57,626 bases of DNA from Xenorhabdus sp. IM139775 (GTDB lineage: Bacteria; Pseudomonadota; Gammaproteobacteria; Enterobacterales; Enterobacteriaceae). Shown here one piece after another: positions 1-8,419 of the stretch; the first letter of the stretch is position 1; each line of letters starts with the position of its first letter. The position numbers and the translations under genes are program-made. Location: assembly GCF_028598745.1 (NCBI RefSeq), contig NZ_JAQRFK010000017.1, positions 1 to 57,626 of the forward strand, given 5' to 3'. The notes beneath the pieces are model-generated. The model had not been told where the DNA came from. It saw only the letters and a list, made by a program, of their open reading frames with translations, and did not search any database.

Positions 1-2
1 TG

Positions 3-552
3 TTAATACGATTACCGAGGGAGACAGACAAACCAATCTGTGAACAATTCTTTGATTACGATACAAATCTGGAAGTCAGCAAAAATGGTCTGTGTTTAGG
101 TAATTATTATTCCAAGGTGATGTCTGCCAAAAAATTACCTGATGTTTTCTATTTTGGTGATGCATTGACGGATGTTGGTGATTTCAGTGGGAGTAACTTT
201 GATATTAAGGAAAACCATATGGTTGTGGCCAATGTGTTTTTCCTGAAGCTGAGAGTACCAAAAATACACTGACACTGAAACGGAAGCGTCAGTTTACTGT
301 TAACCAAGCATATGGTTCGTTGCTTAAATTTGCACCCGCATTGACTGACAAATTTTGATACACTGTGTGAAAGAAGGCGCTAAACCTGTCAAAATTACCT
401 ATTCCTATTCAGTTGTCATTTTTCCTGCCAAGGAACTCGTTGAATCTCGTTTCGAACTAATGACTAATGAAAGAATAAACGCCAGTGACAACATACTGGG
501 TAATATAATTCAAGTTCGTCGTATCTTTTTGCCACCTCAAGAAAATGCTTGA
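3..552 (+). pseudogene. Decayed gene remnant, frameshifted in three frames, 5' end outside window
   Basis: An open stretch enters from the left edge and reads to about position 240. It includes a segment like KLPDVFYFGDALTDVGDF. The same-looking protein continues in a second frame from 242 to about 355, and in a third frame from about 358 to the stop at 552. The first shift lies in a run of five T residues at 237-241; one added T would join the two frames as NVFFPEAES. The second lies near 353-372. I do not recognise the family. The chain of overlapping open pieces with no single start is best explained as a pseudogene. A sequencing error could explain one shift but hardly all of them. Confidence 0.45.
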
Positions 553-649
553 TCTTGACAGAAGTATTTGTCACAAAATACAGATAACGATATAAATAAA
601 TGTCAATTTTCAACTGCTTTTGAGACAAGGGATAACCGGAATTGTTGCG

Positions 650-1705
650 TCATACTACAGCCAGCGTAGCATTGTCCATCACGAAACGATACTGCACGTC
701 TCCTTTGAGCATACGTTCATAGGCATCATTGATCTCGTCGGCGTGAATGAGCTCAATATCCGCCACAACTCTGTATTTTGCACAAAAATCCAGCATTTCT
801 TGGGTTTCAGGAATGCCACCAACCATTGACCCTGTGATCGCTCGATGCTTGGAGAGTAAGTTAGCCATTTCGAGAGGGGGATGTGGCGAGGGAGGCACAC
901 CGAGCAGAGTTAGGTTGCCATTCTTCTTAAGCAGGATAAGAAGAGCGTTCAGGTCGTGTGGAGCCGCCACGGTGTCAACGATTAGGTCGAAACTTTTGAC
1001 ATGGACAAGCATCTCTTCAGGAGAAGATAAGAACACGACTTCGTCTGCACCCAACATTCTGGCGGCTTTATACTTGGATTCGGAGGTTGTGAAGGCGACC
1101 ACATGGGCACCCATTGCATGGGCCAGTTTGATGCCAATGTGGCCCAGCCCACCAATACCGACGATCCCTACCTTTTTGCCTGGACCAACTTTCCAGTGGC
1201 GCAACGGTGAATAAACGGTAATACCAGCACATAACAACGGCGCTACGGCGGCGAGTTGCTCTTCGGGATGGCGGATACGTAATACGTAGCGTTCATGCAC
1301 GATTATCTTCTGGGAATACCCCCCCACAGTCCAGCCCGGCTCGTCTGGAATAGGGGAATTGTGAGTGCCGATCATATCATCGCAGTAGTTCTCAAAACCT
1401 GCCTCACATTCCTCACAATGCTTGCAGCTATCGATGATACTACCAATTCCAACTAAGTCGTTCGGCTTGAAGTTGGGCACGTGCGTACCAACTTCTGATA
1501 CGCGGCCAACAATCTCGTGACCGGGAATGCATGGAAAGTGGGTACCAAAACCCCATTCATCCCGAACCTCATGTAGATCCGAATGGCAAATTCCACAATA
1601 CGCGATGTCGATTTGGACATCGTGAGGACCTACCGTACGGCGTGTAATTTTCATGGCTTCCAAGGGCTTGTCACTAGCGTAGGTTCCGTAAGCTTGCACG
1701 ATCAT
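650..1705 (-). CDS. yahK: YahK-like zinc-dependent NADP alcohol/aldehyde dehydrogenase
   Basis: This is a medium-chain dehydrogenase/reductase of the cinnamyl-alcohol dehydrogenase group, expected to reduce aldehydes to alcohols with NADPH in the cytoplasm. The 351 residues start at an ATG preceded by AAAGGAG. Catalytic zinc ligands are visible: Cys40 in GICHSDLH and the GHE motif at 62-64. The structural zinc set is Cys94, 97, 100 and 108. A GIGGLGHIG nucleotide-binding turn lies near residue 180. It resembles E. coli YahK along its whole length as I recall that sequence. It stands alone between a gene remnant and a drug exporter, so nothing nearby tells its substrate. Confidence 0.85.
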   Translation of the reverse strand: MIVQAYGTYASDKPLEAMKITRRTVGPHDVQIDIAYCGICHSDLHEVRDEWGFGTHFPCIPGHEIVGRVSEVGTHVPNFKPNDLVGIGSIIDSCKHCEECEAGFENYCDDMIGTHNSPIPDEPGWTVGGYSQKIIVHERYVLRIRHPEEQLAAVAPLLCAGITVYSPLRHWKVGPGKKVGIVGIGGLGHIGIKLAHAMGAHVVAFTTSESKYKAARMLGADEVVFLSSPEEMLVHVKSFDLIVDTVAAPHDLNALLILLKKNGNLTLLGVPPSPHPPLEMANLLSKHRAITGSMVGGIPETQEMLDFCAKYRVVADIELIHADEINDAYERMLKGDVQYRFVMDNATLAVV

Positions 1706-2367
1706 AAATGCTCCTTTAACACAGTTGTTAGTATTATGAGAAGGAAAGATACAAAAACTATCCTGACTGCTAATGCCTTTAGCCCGAAGGAAATATCAAG
1801 CCTTCATCTATTTTCCCGTTCAGGATTTGGCACAACAAACCTTATTGGCTATCAGAGTAACTGGCTTTTATTTATACAACAACAAGATGGATATTATCTT
1901 TTGTACGTGCTTTTTATCCTGTGTTTTCTGTACAATTTTTTCATTTACCACCGTTCATTATGGTAAATGGGGGCAATATAAGCATAACTCAGTTCTTCCT
2001 TTTGGAATCTTTTCGTTTGGGAATAAAAAGCCCACAAAAATATGACAGAATTTCTTTGACACCCCCATCATTTTGAAAATCTATAGCCAGAACATCATTG
2101 TCACCATCTTTTTGGATCCATCAGAAAACATTTAATGTTCTCCTGAAAATGAATTAACCGAATAAAGATTTAAAAGTGACAGAATATTCGGTGAAGAAAG
2201 AGCGACTAATCCATCACATCATTCTATAATATGGCGTAAGTTAAAAGTAAATTATTTAGTGATAATTACTGACGATAATCATTAAATTCATAGTGTATTT
2301 CCAAGAAAACACGACACGAATTTTCAGAAAGCAATAACCCGTATCGTGTATCCATAGGGTAATCTAC
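1706..2367. other. Non-coding accessory spacer, 662 bp
   Basis: AT-rich spacer between the divergently ended adh-like gene and the exporter gene. Short open frames occur (for example 1773-2045), but none has a convincing ribosome binding site or a family I recognise. No clear terminator, tRNA or insertion-sequence end was seen. It may be decayed mobile or accessory DNA. Confidence 0.4.
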
Positions 2368-3582
2368 TTAATAACTTTGATTCGACTGTTCCTGTTGTTT
2401 ATTATTAATGAAGAAGGATAGGAAAAATACTATTGTTGCCAAAACTAGGCAATATGCGATAATCGGCCAAGTCGTTGTATTGGATAAAAGTGTAATGGTG
2501 AGAGTTCCTCCTATTCCCAACAGTAATCCCCCTAGACAAGAATAGAATGCTGTTACAGTTCCAGCCATATGATCAAAACCTTGTAGTGCGCCATTAGGTG
2601 CTACTGAAATCGCCATGGCGACCCCAACACCGACAAGCCACATTGGAACGACAAAGCCAAATACAGACTTAGGTACTAACGTTTCTCCAACAGACAACAA
2701 CAGCGCTCCTACAATTAAACAAAACATTCCCATCCGTAACGTATTTAGGATTCCCCATCGTGTAATCAAACTTCCTATATTTCGTGCAGTTATCATCATT
2801 GCGATAGCTACAGTTGCAAATAGCAAGCTGAAAGTCATTTGTGATAATCCTTGTCGGTTCATCATTACCCAAGGAGCCGTTGAAAAGAAGATAAAGAAGC
2901 TTCCCAGCCCCGCACTGTAGCAGAATGTGTACAACCAAAAATTCAAGCTTTTTACAGGAAGAATCAGTTGCTCCCATTGTAATTCTGTCGTCCGTTGCCG
3001 CCGAGTTTCTGGGCAGAGTTTCCAAATCACAATAACTGTAACTGCCATTGCAAATGCTAATAAAATAAAAATTGCACGCCATCCCAGCCAAATGTCAACC
3101 AGCGTTCCGAGCAAAGGAGCCACTGCTGGAACCATCGCAAGCATAGAACCAAGAAAACCATAGATGACGTTAATTTCTTTACGACCCGAATATATATCGC
3201 GTACAGTCGCGAACATGGCTACAAGACATGCTGAAGCGCCACAAGCCTGAATAATTCGGAGACCCAAAAAGATTTCTGATGATGAAGTGATGGCAAGGCC
3301 AAATGAAGCGACCGTGTAAGAAATTCCACCACTAAGCAAAACAGGACGGCGACCAAACCGATCTGACAGTGGGCCAAATAGAAGCTGGCCCACTCCTAAT
3401 AGAATCATGTATATAGTCAGCGTTAGCTGGATTGATCCTGCACCAGCACCAATTGCACCAGCGATGAAAGGCATTACGGGAAGATACATATCCATAGCCA
3501 GTGATGGCAGCAAACTGAATGGGGATAATAATAATATTGTGGCGGTAAGGGAATATCGCCAAGAAAAATCTTTTGAGTACAC
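2368..3582 (-). CDS. CmlA/FloR-family chloramphenicol/florfenicol exporter (MFS)
   Basis: Twelve-helix major facilitator of the Bcr/CmlA drug:H+ antiporter group in the inner membrane, 404 residues. The N-terminus (FSWRYSL.AT.LLLSPF), the motif GQLLFGPLSDRFGRRPVLL near 65-85, QACGASACLV near 113-122 and SVAPNGALQGFDHMAGTVTA near 320-340 match CmlA as I remember it. CmlA is about 419 residues. The start is GTG with AGGAGAT eight bases upstream, and I recall a GTG start for CmlA too. It is preceded by a short leader peptide and a strong hairpin, which suggests induction by the drug. The spacers around it are AT-rich and non-syntenic with E. coli, so it was probably acquired. Exact substrate is inferred. 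Confidence 0.85.
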   Translation of the reverse strand: MYSKDFSWRYSLTATILLLSPFSLLPSLAMDMYLPVMPFIAGAIGAGAGSIQLTLTIYMILLGVGQLLFGPLSDRFGRRPVLLSGGISYTVASFGLAITSSSEIFLGLRIIQACGASACLVAMFATVRDIYSGRKEINVIYGFLGSMLAMVPAVAPLLGTLVDIWLGWRAIFILLAFAMAVTVIVIWKLCPETRRQRTTELQWEQLILPVKSLNFWLYTFCYSAGLGSFFIFFSTAPWVMMNRQGLSQMTFSLLFATVAIAMMITARNIGSLITRWGILNTLRMGMFCLIVGALLLSVGETLVPKSVFGFVVPMWLVGVGVAMAISVAPNGALQGFDHMAGTVTAFYSCLGGLLLGIGGTLTITLLSNTTTWPIIAYCLVLATIVFFLSFFINNKQQEQSNQSY

Positions 3583-3647
3583 GAATCCATCTCCTAGAAT
3601 TAAGAAATTGGCGACATGCTCATAGAATTGATTGGTTCTTGAGGATG

Positions 3648-3679
3648 CCGCAACAACCGAAAAAATATGGTTGCTGCGG
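3648..3679 (-). promoter_or_regulatory. Attenuator-type hairpin after the leader peptide
   Basis: On the minus-strand transcript CCGCAGCAACC pairs with GGTTGTTGCGG: 11 bp including one G-U pair, around a 10-base loop rich in U. It begins one base after the leader stop codon. No U run follows, so a simple transcription terminator is unlikely. A stalled ribosome on the leader would be placed to open it. The exporter's own AGGAG lies about 55 bases further downstream, so how the hairpin would mask it is not clear from the sequence. Confidence 0.6.
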
Positions 3680-3680
3680 C

Positions 3681-3716
3681 TTATCTATCTGTTAGATGTA
3701 TTTTGGAAGTACTCAT
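3681..3716 (-). CDS. Short leader peptide of the exporter gene (11 codons)
   Basis: An ATG-initiated frame reading MSTSKIHLTDR and then TAA. GGAGATATTCCATAT lies directly upstream and supplies a Shine-Dalgarno site. It ends one base before an 11-bp hairpin and about 100 bases before the exporter's GTG start. The cmlA gene is known to be induced by chloramphenicol through ribosome stalling on a 9-residue leader that, as I recall, begins MSTSK. The shared first five residues, the position and the hairpin make this a translational-attenuation leader with good probability. Confidence 0.7.
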   Translation of the reverse strand: MSTSKIHLTDR

Positions 3717-3933
3717 ATATGGAATATCTCCTATCATTGAATCCATATTGTAAGTATCTCTATGCCGAGATGTAAAGAATCTTGCGTTGAAAATGATACT
3801 TTATAGATAATTATTAAAATTTTCTAACCATTCTTTCTTAATTGTGATAGATACGACATTTATTCTTCCAAATGAAAGAATAAAACCACTGGCTAAAGCC
3901 GCTCAGCTTTAACTTCAATACTATGTGTGTAAC

Positions 3934-3996
3934 ATGGATTACAGATATGGCGGCCACACCGTATTTCAGATTGTACCTATTTCACAAGTAATGTGA
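3934..3996 (+). pseudogene. Possible scrap of an IS200/IS605-type transposase start
   Basis: A 20-codon frame begins MDYRYGGHTVFQI, which resembles the N-terminus of small Y1 (TnpA) transposases (typically R.GSHTVF.I.YH). The similarity stops after about 13 residues and the frame ends. A short inverted repeat, TAAAGC-cgctca-GCTTTA, lies about 25 bases upstream, where IS200-like elements carry a left-end hairpin. The evidence is thin. Confidence 0.28.
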
Positions 3997-4293
3997 TTAC
4001 CTGTTTGTTGTCCGTGCCTATTATTTTGTAGGAACAAACTTTGCACATAGATACTGAGGCTTGTACTGAAGGTAAAAAAATGACATTAAAATTTGTACAT
4101 AAGGGATCATTGCCGATGTATAGCCAATTAATTGGAATCAACTTGTGGGGGGAATATTTTCCATTGCCAAAACTGATTTATTCTCCTACCTTGTGTTGGG
4201 ATAGACTCAATGCTCGTGTCACCAATCGACACCGGATGAATATGAATCAGAATTGTTTTATGCCTTCTTGTCCGTCAAACGATCATCTTTCTG
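3997..4293. other. Non-coding accessory spacer
   Basis: Between the transposase-like scrap and the inverted repeat next to corA. A 101-codon frame opens at 4041 on the plus strand. It has no recognisable domain or clear ribosome binding site and runs into the inverted repeat, so I do not call it a gene. Confidence 0.35.
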
Positions 4294-4330
4294 AACTGAC
4301 CCAAAACGTTATCTGGAATTTGGGTCAGTT
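4294..4330 (-). terminator. Perfect 12-bp inverted repeat downstream of corA
   Basis: AACTGACCCAAA and TTTGGGTCAGTT flank a 13-base loop, beginning 21 bases past the corA stop. It could fold at the end of the corA transcript. No U run follows on either strand, so it is not a textbook intrinsic terminator. It might instead be an element end. Confidence 0.4.
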
Positions 4331-4351
4331 AACCGATAGCGGGTGAGATAA

Positions 4352-5302
4352 CTACAGCCAGTTTTTCCGTTTGAAATAGAGATAAGGCGCCAAGCCCGCA
4401 GCGATCATCAACCCAATGGCCGCAGGATAGCCGAATGTCCAGTGTAACTCCGGCATAAATTCGAAGTTCATACCATAGCTGGACGCGACCAGCGTCGGTG
4501 GCAGGAATACCACGGAAACCACGGAGAAGATCTTGATAATGCGGCTCTGTTCGATATTGATAAAGCCCATCGCCGCCTGCATCAGAAAGTTAACTTTCTG
4601 GAACAGCGATTCATTGTGCGGCAGCAAGGATTCAATATCGCGCAAAATTTCACGCGCCTGTTCCAATTGATTGGTCGGCAAGCGGGCACGGCGCACCAGA
4701 AAGTTCAGGGCGCGCTGGCTATCCATCAGACACAAGCGAACTTTCCAACCAATGTCTTCCTGCTCCGCAAGGTTAGACAGAGCAGAATCAAACTCATCGC
4801 CCTGTTTGCCATTCATAATGATCCGACTCAGGGATTCCAGCACGCTGTAGATGTTTTCAATAACATCCGCCAACTGCTCGATTTTGGTTTCGAACAAATC
4901 CATCAACAGTTCATAGGCATTCCCGTCAACCATCGTCTGGTTGCGGGCACGCATCCGGTATAATCGAAATGCGGGGAGTTCACGCTCTCGCAATGTGTAG
5001 AGACGACCGTCACGGATGGTAAATGCGACCGTCGAGTTGCCAGCATGGTCTTCGGCATCTTCAAAGTAGAAAAATGAGTGGACGTGCATACCATCTTCAT
5101 CTTCAAAAAAACGGGCCGATGCCTCGATGTCATCCAATTCAGTACGGGTCGCCAAGACTTGCCCCAGCTCATTCTGGACGCGGAGACGATCGTCATCCCC
5201 CAGACCAACCAAATCTACCCACATGGCGTCAGATAACTTATCACCTTCTTCAAGTTCAAGACGGAGCAGGCGATTATTCTCTAATTTAAATGCGTTCAGC
5301 AT
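4352..5302 (-). CDS. corA: Magnesium/cobalt transporter CorA
   Basis: Homopentameric inner-membrane channel for Mg2+, also passing Co2+ and Ni2+. The 316 residues equal the E. coli length. The large cytoplasmic N-terminal domain (about 1-250) is followed by two C-terminal membrane helices. The signature GMN is at 277-279, followed by the MPEL loop at 283-286, and the protein ends in the basic tail KRKNWL. The start ATG has AAGGAG upstream. It is a single gene with its own promoter in the spacer before uvrD, as in E. coli. Confidence 0.97.
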   Translation of the reverse strand: MLNAFKLENNRLLRLELEEGDKLSDAMWVDLVGLGDDDRLRVQNELGQVLATRTELDDIEASARFFEDEDGMHVHSFFYFEDAEDHAGNSTVAFTIRDGRLYTLRERELPAFRLYRMRARNQTMVDGNAYELLMDLFETKIEQLADVIENIYSVLESLSRIIMNGKQGDEFDSALSNLAEQEDIGWKVRLCLMDSQRALNFLVRRARLPTNQLEQAREILRDIESLLPHNESLFQKVNFLMQAAMGFINIEQSRIIKIFSVVSVVFLPPTLVASSYGMNFEFMPELHWTFGYPAAIGLMIAAGLAPYLYFKRKNWL

Positions 5303-5348
5303 GTACCATAAGTCTCCTTATACTCCCTACGTTTATCGTAAGGCGCGA

Positions 5349-5378
5349 ATGTTACGCTTAGAAGAAAAAACCTGTCAA
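5349..5378 (-). promoter_or_regulatory. Candidate sigma-70 promoter of corA
   Basis: On the minus strand a perfect TTGACA (-35) is followed after 18 bases by TAACAT (-10). It lies in the 88-bp uvrD-corA spacer with its -10 about 46 bases before the corA start. Called by motif only. Confidence 0.5.
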
Positions 5379-5390
5379 TATTCGACCGGA

Positions 5391-7556
5391 TTATTGGCCC
5401 GTTTCGAGTCTGGCATAAGCGGCCACCAGCCATTTAATGCCTTCACCCTGAAACGCGATTTGCAAGCGGCAATGTTCACCACTGCCTTCGATATTGACAA
5501 TCGTCCCTTCACCAAATTTGGGATGGCGTACACGCTGTCCAAGTGCATATCCACTGTCGTTGGCGCTGATCGGGGTTCCCAGTCGTTTGTGACTGACCGG
5601 GCGGGATACGGTTGCCCTCAGGCGAACTTCTGTCACACATTCCGGCGGCAATTCGCCAATAAAACGAGATGGACGATGATACACTTCTTTGCCATATAAA
5701 CGACGGCTTTCCGCATAAGTCAGCGTCAGTTTTTCCATCGCCCTGGTCACCCCGACGTAGGCCAGGCGACGCTCTTCCTCCAGACGCCCGCCTTCGTCAA
5801 TGGACATCTGGCTTGGAAACATGCCCTCTTCCATGCCGACAATAAAGACTTGCGGAAATTCCAGACCCTTCGCGGAATGCAGGGTCATCAACTGCACCGC
5901 ATCCTGATAGATATCCGCCTGACCTTCGCCGGATTCAAGCGCGGCATGGGAAAGGAACGCTTGCAATGGCAGCAGGTTTTCATCTTCATCCTGATAGCTG
6001 AATTGGCGAGTTGCCGTCACCAATTCTTCGAGGTTTTCGATGCGGGCCTGCGCCTTTTCGCCTTTTTCCTGTTGATACATCGCCCACAGGCCGGAATCAC
6101 GAATAATGCGATCGGTCTGCACATGCAGTGACATTTCCTGCGTTTCGGTTTCCAGTGCTTCAATGAGTTCAATGAAGCGCTGCAACGCGGATGCCGCACG
6201 ACCAGCCAGCACTTTTTCCTGTATCAATAGCAGGCTACTTTCCCACAAGGTTTTTTGCTGATCACGCGCCACTTGGCGCACAACATCCAGCGTTCTGTCA
6301 CCAATGCCGCGGGTTGGGGTATTCACCACGCGCTCAAACGCCGTGTCATCGTGGCGGTTTGCCACCAAACGCAAGTAGGACAAGGCATCTTTGATTTCCT
6401 GACGTTCGAAGAAACGCTGGCCACCATAAATACGGTAAGGCATAGAAGCCTGCAACAAGGCTTCTTCCAAGACGCGGGATTGGGCATTGCTCCGATAAAG
6501 GATCGCACACTCTTTCAGTCCGCCGCCACTCTCTAACCAATGCTTGATGCGGCCGACAACATAACGGGATTCATCCAGTTCATTGAAGGCGCAATAAAGT
6601 GAAATCGGCTCGCCCTCGCTCCCTTCTGTCCACAGGTTCTTGCCGAGGCGATCGCTATTATGGGCAATCAGGGCATTGGCCGCTTTAAGGATATTGCTGG
6701 TTGAACGGTAATTCTGCTCCAGACGGAGCATCCCCGCGCCCGGAAAATCCTTGAGGAAACGCTGGATGTTTTCTACCTGCGCGCCACGCCAGCCATAAAT
6801 GGACTGGTCATCGTCACCGACAATCATGACCTTGCCACTCTCGCCAGTCAGAAGGCGGATCCAAGCGTATTGAATGCTGTTAGTATCCTGAAATTCATCC
6901 ACCAGAATATTAGTGAAACGTTCACGATAATGTTGCAGGATCTGTGGCTTGTTCAGCCAAAGCTCATGGGCGCGTAGCAATAATTCGGCAAAATCCACCA
7001 GCCCGGCACGGTCGCACGCTTCCTGATAAGCCTGATAGATTTTCAGCCAAGTTGCTTCTACCGGATTGCCATAACTTTCAATATGTTGTGGACGCAAGCC
7101 TTCATCTTTTTTGCCATTGATGTACCACATTCCCTGACGGGATGGCCACTGTTTATCATCCAGATTCATCGCTTTGACGATGCGTTTGATGAGACGGTGC
7201 TGATCTTCGCTATCCAGGATCTGAAAATCCTGCGGCAGATTTGCATCAAGGTGATGAGCGCGCAGCAAGCGATGGGCAAGGCTATGGAATGTCCCGACCC
7301 ACATTCCGCCCTGACTGGTGCCAATCAGGTTTTCAATTCGGTGCCGCATCTCCGCAGCCGCTTTATTGGTGAATGTGACCGCCATGATGGAAAATGGCGA
7401 GGCATTTTCAACTGACAGTAACCAAGCAATCCGGTGCACCAGCACGCGCGTTTTACCACTGCCGGCACCCGCCAGCACCAGCATATTATTGCGGGGCGCG
7501 GCGACCGCTTCGCGTTGTTTATCATTGAGGCTTTCGAGCAGATAAGAAACGTCCAT
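5391..7556 (-). CDS. uvrD: DNA helicase II UvrD
   Basis: Superfamily 1A 3'-5' helicase for nucleotide excision and mismatch repair. The chosen ATG gives 721 residues starting MDVSYLLESLNDKQ, which matches E. coli UvrD (720). An in-frame ATG three codons upstream would add MVI. Walker A AGAGSGKT is at 29-36. The helicase motifs TFTNKAA, VDEFQDTN (near 220), [29 protein letters not shown] and [13 protein letters not shown] follow in order. The C-terminal Tudor-like part (RVRHPKFGEGTI) that binds RNA polymerase is present. A LexA box would be expected upstream; none was convincing. Confidence 0.97.
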   Translation of the reverse strand: MDVSYLLESLNDKQREAVAAPRNNMLVLAGAGSGKTRVLVHRIAWLLSVENASPFSIMAVTFTNKAAAEMRHRIENLIGTSQGGMWVGTFHSLAHRLLRAHHLDANLPQDFQILDSEDQHRLIKRIVKAMNLDDKQWPSRQGMWYINGKKDEGLRPQHIESYGNPVEATWLKIYQAYQEACDRAGLVDFAELLLRAHELWLNKPQILQHYRERFTNILVDEFQDTNSIQYAWIRLLTGESGKVMIVGDDDQSIYGWRGAQVENIQRFLKDFPGAGMLRLEQNYRSTSNILKAANALIAHNSDRLGKNLWTEGSEGEPISLYCAFNELDESRYVVGRIKHWLESGGGLKECAILYRSNAQSRVLEEALLQASMPYRIYGGQRFFERQEIKDALSYLRLVANRHDDTAFERVVNTPTRGIGDRTLDVVRQVARDQQKTLWESSLLLIQEKVLAGRAASALQRFIELIEALETETQEMSLHVQTDRIIRDSGLWAMYQQEKGEKAQARIENLEELVTATRQFSYQDEDENLLPLQAFLSHAALESGEGQADIYQDAVQLMTLHSAKGLEFPQVFIVGMEEGMFPSQMSIDEGGRLEEERRLAYVGVTRAMEKLTLTYAESRRLYGKEVYHRPSRFIGELPPECVTEVRLRATVSRPVSHKRLGTPISANDSGYALGQRVRHPKFGEGTIVNIEGSGEHCRLQIAFQGEGIKWLVAAYARLETGQ

Positions 7557-7617
7557 AATTACCATCAGTTGTTTGCAAGGTTCAGTAGGATCAACAAGCC
7601 AAGCTGTTTTTTTATAG

Positions 7618-7686
7618 ATACTCGCCGTACTTCAAATAATCAGCAGCTTTCATGTTGCGAGCGGCAATTTGAAGTGTATAGGGTAT
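7618..7686. repeat. Short palindromic intergenic repeat
   Basis: Two 20-base arms at 7618-7637 and 7667-7686 are imperfect inverted copies. They share ATAC at the outer end and ACTTCAAAT at the inner end, around a 29-base centre. The arm resembles the ATAC...ACTTCAA termini of a small dispersed palindromic element that I recall from Photorhabdus, Yersinia and related genomes. It sits between yigB and uvrD. No second clear copy was found in the window. Confidence 0.4.
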
Positions 7687-7702
7687 AAATTTCAATTTGA
7701 AA

Positions 7703-8419
7703 TTATATCAGTGCTATCAAAGAAGCCAAATCAGAAATCTCAACATGTGGAACCTGTCGTCCTTCCGGTTCCTGCATCAAATTTTTATTTTCGATGTTGA
7801 TCCAACAGGCCTGCATACCACTGCAAAGTGCCCCTGCTACATCGGTATTCAGGTTATCCCCCACATGCAGGATCTGATGGATGGGGAGGTTGAGCCGCTG
7901 CGCCGCCAGACGGTACATATCAGGGTAAGGCTTGGAACGCCCATCCACGCCCGCTTTCAATACAAAGGCAAAATAAGGCGCCAGCCCACATGCCGCCGGT
8001 TCAGCATTCCCATTGGTTATTGCCATCAGCGGCATTTTTTCCGCCAAGACAGACAAAGTGTGATGAGTCGATTCAGGCACGGTGATTTGGTTACGCCAGT
8101 ACATAAAGCAGGACATAATTTCATCCGTGCCACGTAGTGTGTCTGCATGATTGAAGCCATGATGGGTAAACATCAGTGCTGCGGACTGGCGGCGCCATGA
8201 TGTCACATCGTGATAAATATTCGGTTCCTGTGCAAGCACGGCCTGACGGTATAAACGCAGCTCTTCATGCCCAAAGTGCCCGAATTTGGCATCGTACTGC
8301 CTGATAAAACACAACACTTCTTTTTCGGTTTTATCGATCACAGGATGGTTATCGTAAAGCGTATCATCCAGATCGAATGTCATCGCAGCAAACGGCGCGA
8401 GAGGCCGATAAAAACGCAT
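7703..8419 (-). CDS. yigB: HAD-superfamily FMN phosphatase YigB
   Basis: Cytoplasmic haloacid-dehalogenase-type phosphatase of 238 residues. E. coli YigB dephosphorylates FMN to riboflavin. Motif I DLDDTLYD lies near 16-23 with the nucleophile Asp. Motif II is in MAITNGN, motif III Lys in GRSKPYPDMY, and motif IV is HVGDNLNTDV. It is the last gene of the dapF-yigA-xerC-yigB group. Its ATG overlaps the xerC stop by one base (TAATG), so translation is probably coupled. Confidence 0.93.
   Translation of the reverse strand: MRFYRPLAPFAAMTFDLDDTLYDNHPVIDKTEKEVLCFIRQYDAKFGHFGHEELRLYRQAVLAQEPNIYHDVTSWRRQSAALMFTHHGFNHADTLRGTDEIMSCFMYWRNQITVPESTHHTLSVLAEKMPLMAITNGNAEPAACGLAPYFAFVLKAGVDGRSKPYPDMYRLAAQRLNLPIHQILHVGDNLNTDVAGALCSGMQACWINIENKNLMQEPEGRQVPHVEISDLASLIALI

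Noticed and set aside
747-1214. A 155-codon plus-strand frame inside the alcohol dehydrogenase gene
   Set aside because: Antisense shadow of a gene with all zinc ligands intact.
1773-2045. A 90-codon frame in the adh-exporter spacer
   Set aside because: No family resemblance and weak translation signals; left as spacer.
4041-4346. A 101-codon frame upstream of corA on the plus strand
   Set aside because: No recognisable domain, no good ribosome binding site, and it runs through the inverted repeat at 4294-4330.
7557-7617. Possible LexA box before uvrD (CTGTTTTTTTATAGAT)
   Set aside because: The second half does not fit ACAG; two mismatches in the core make it unreliable.
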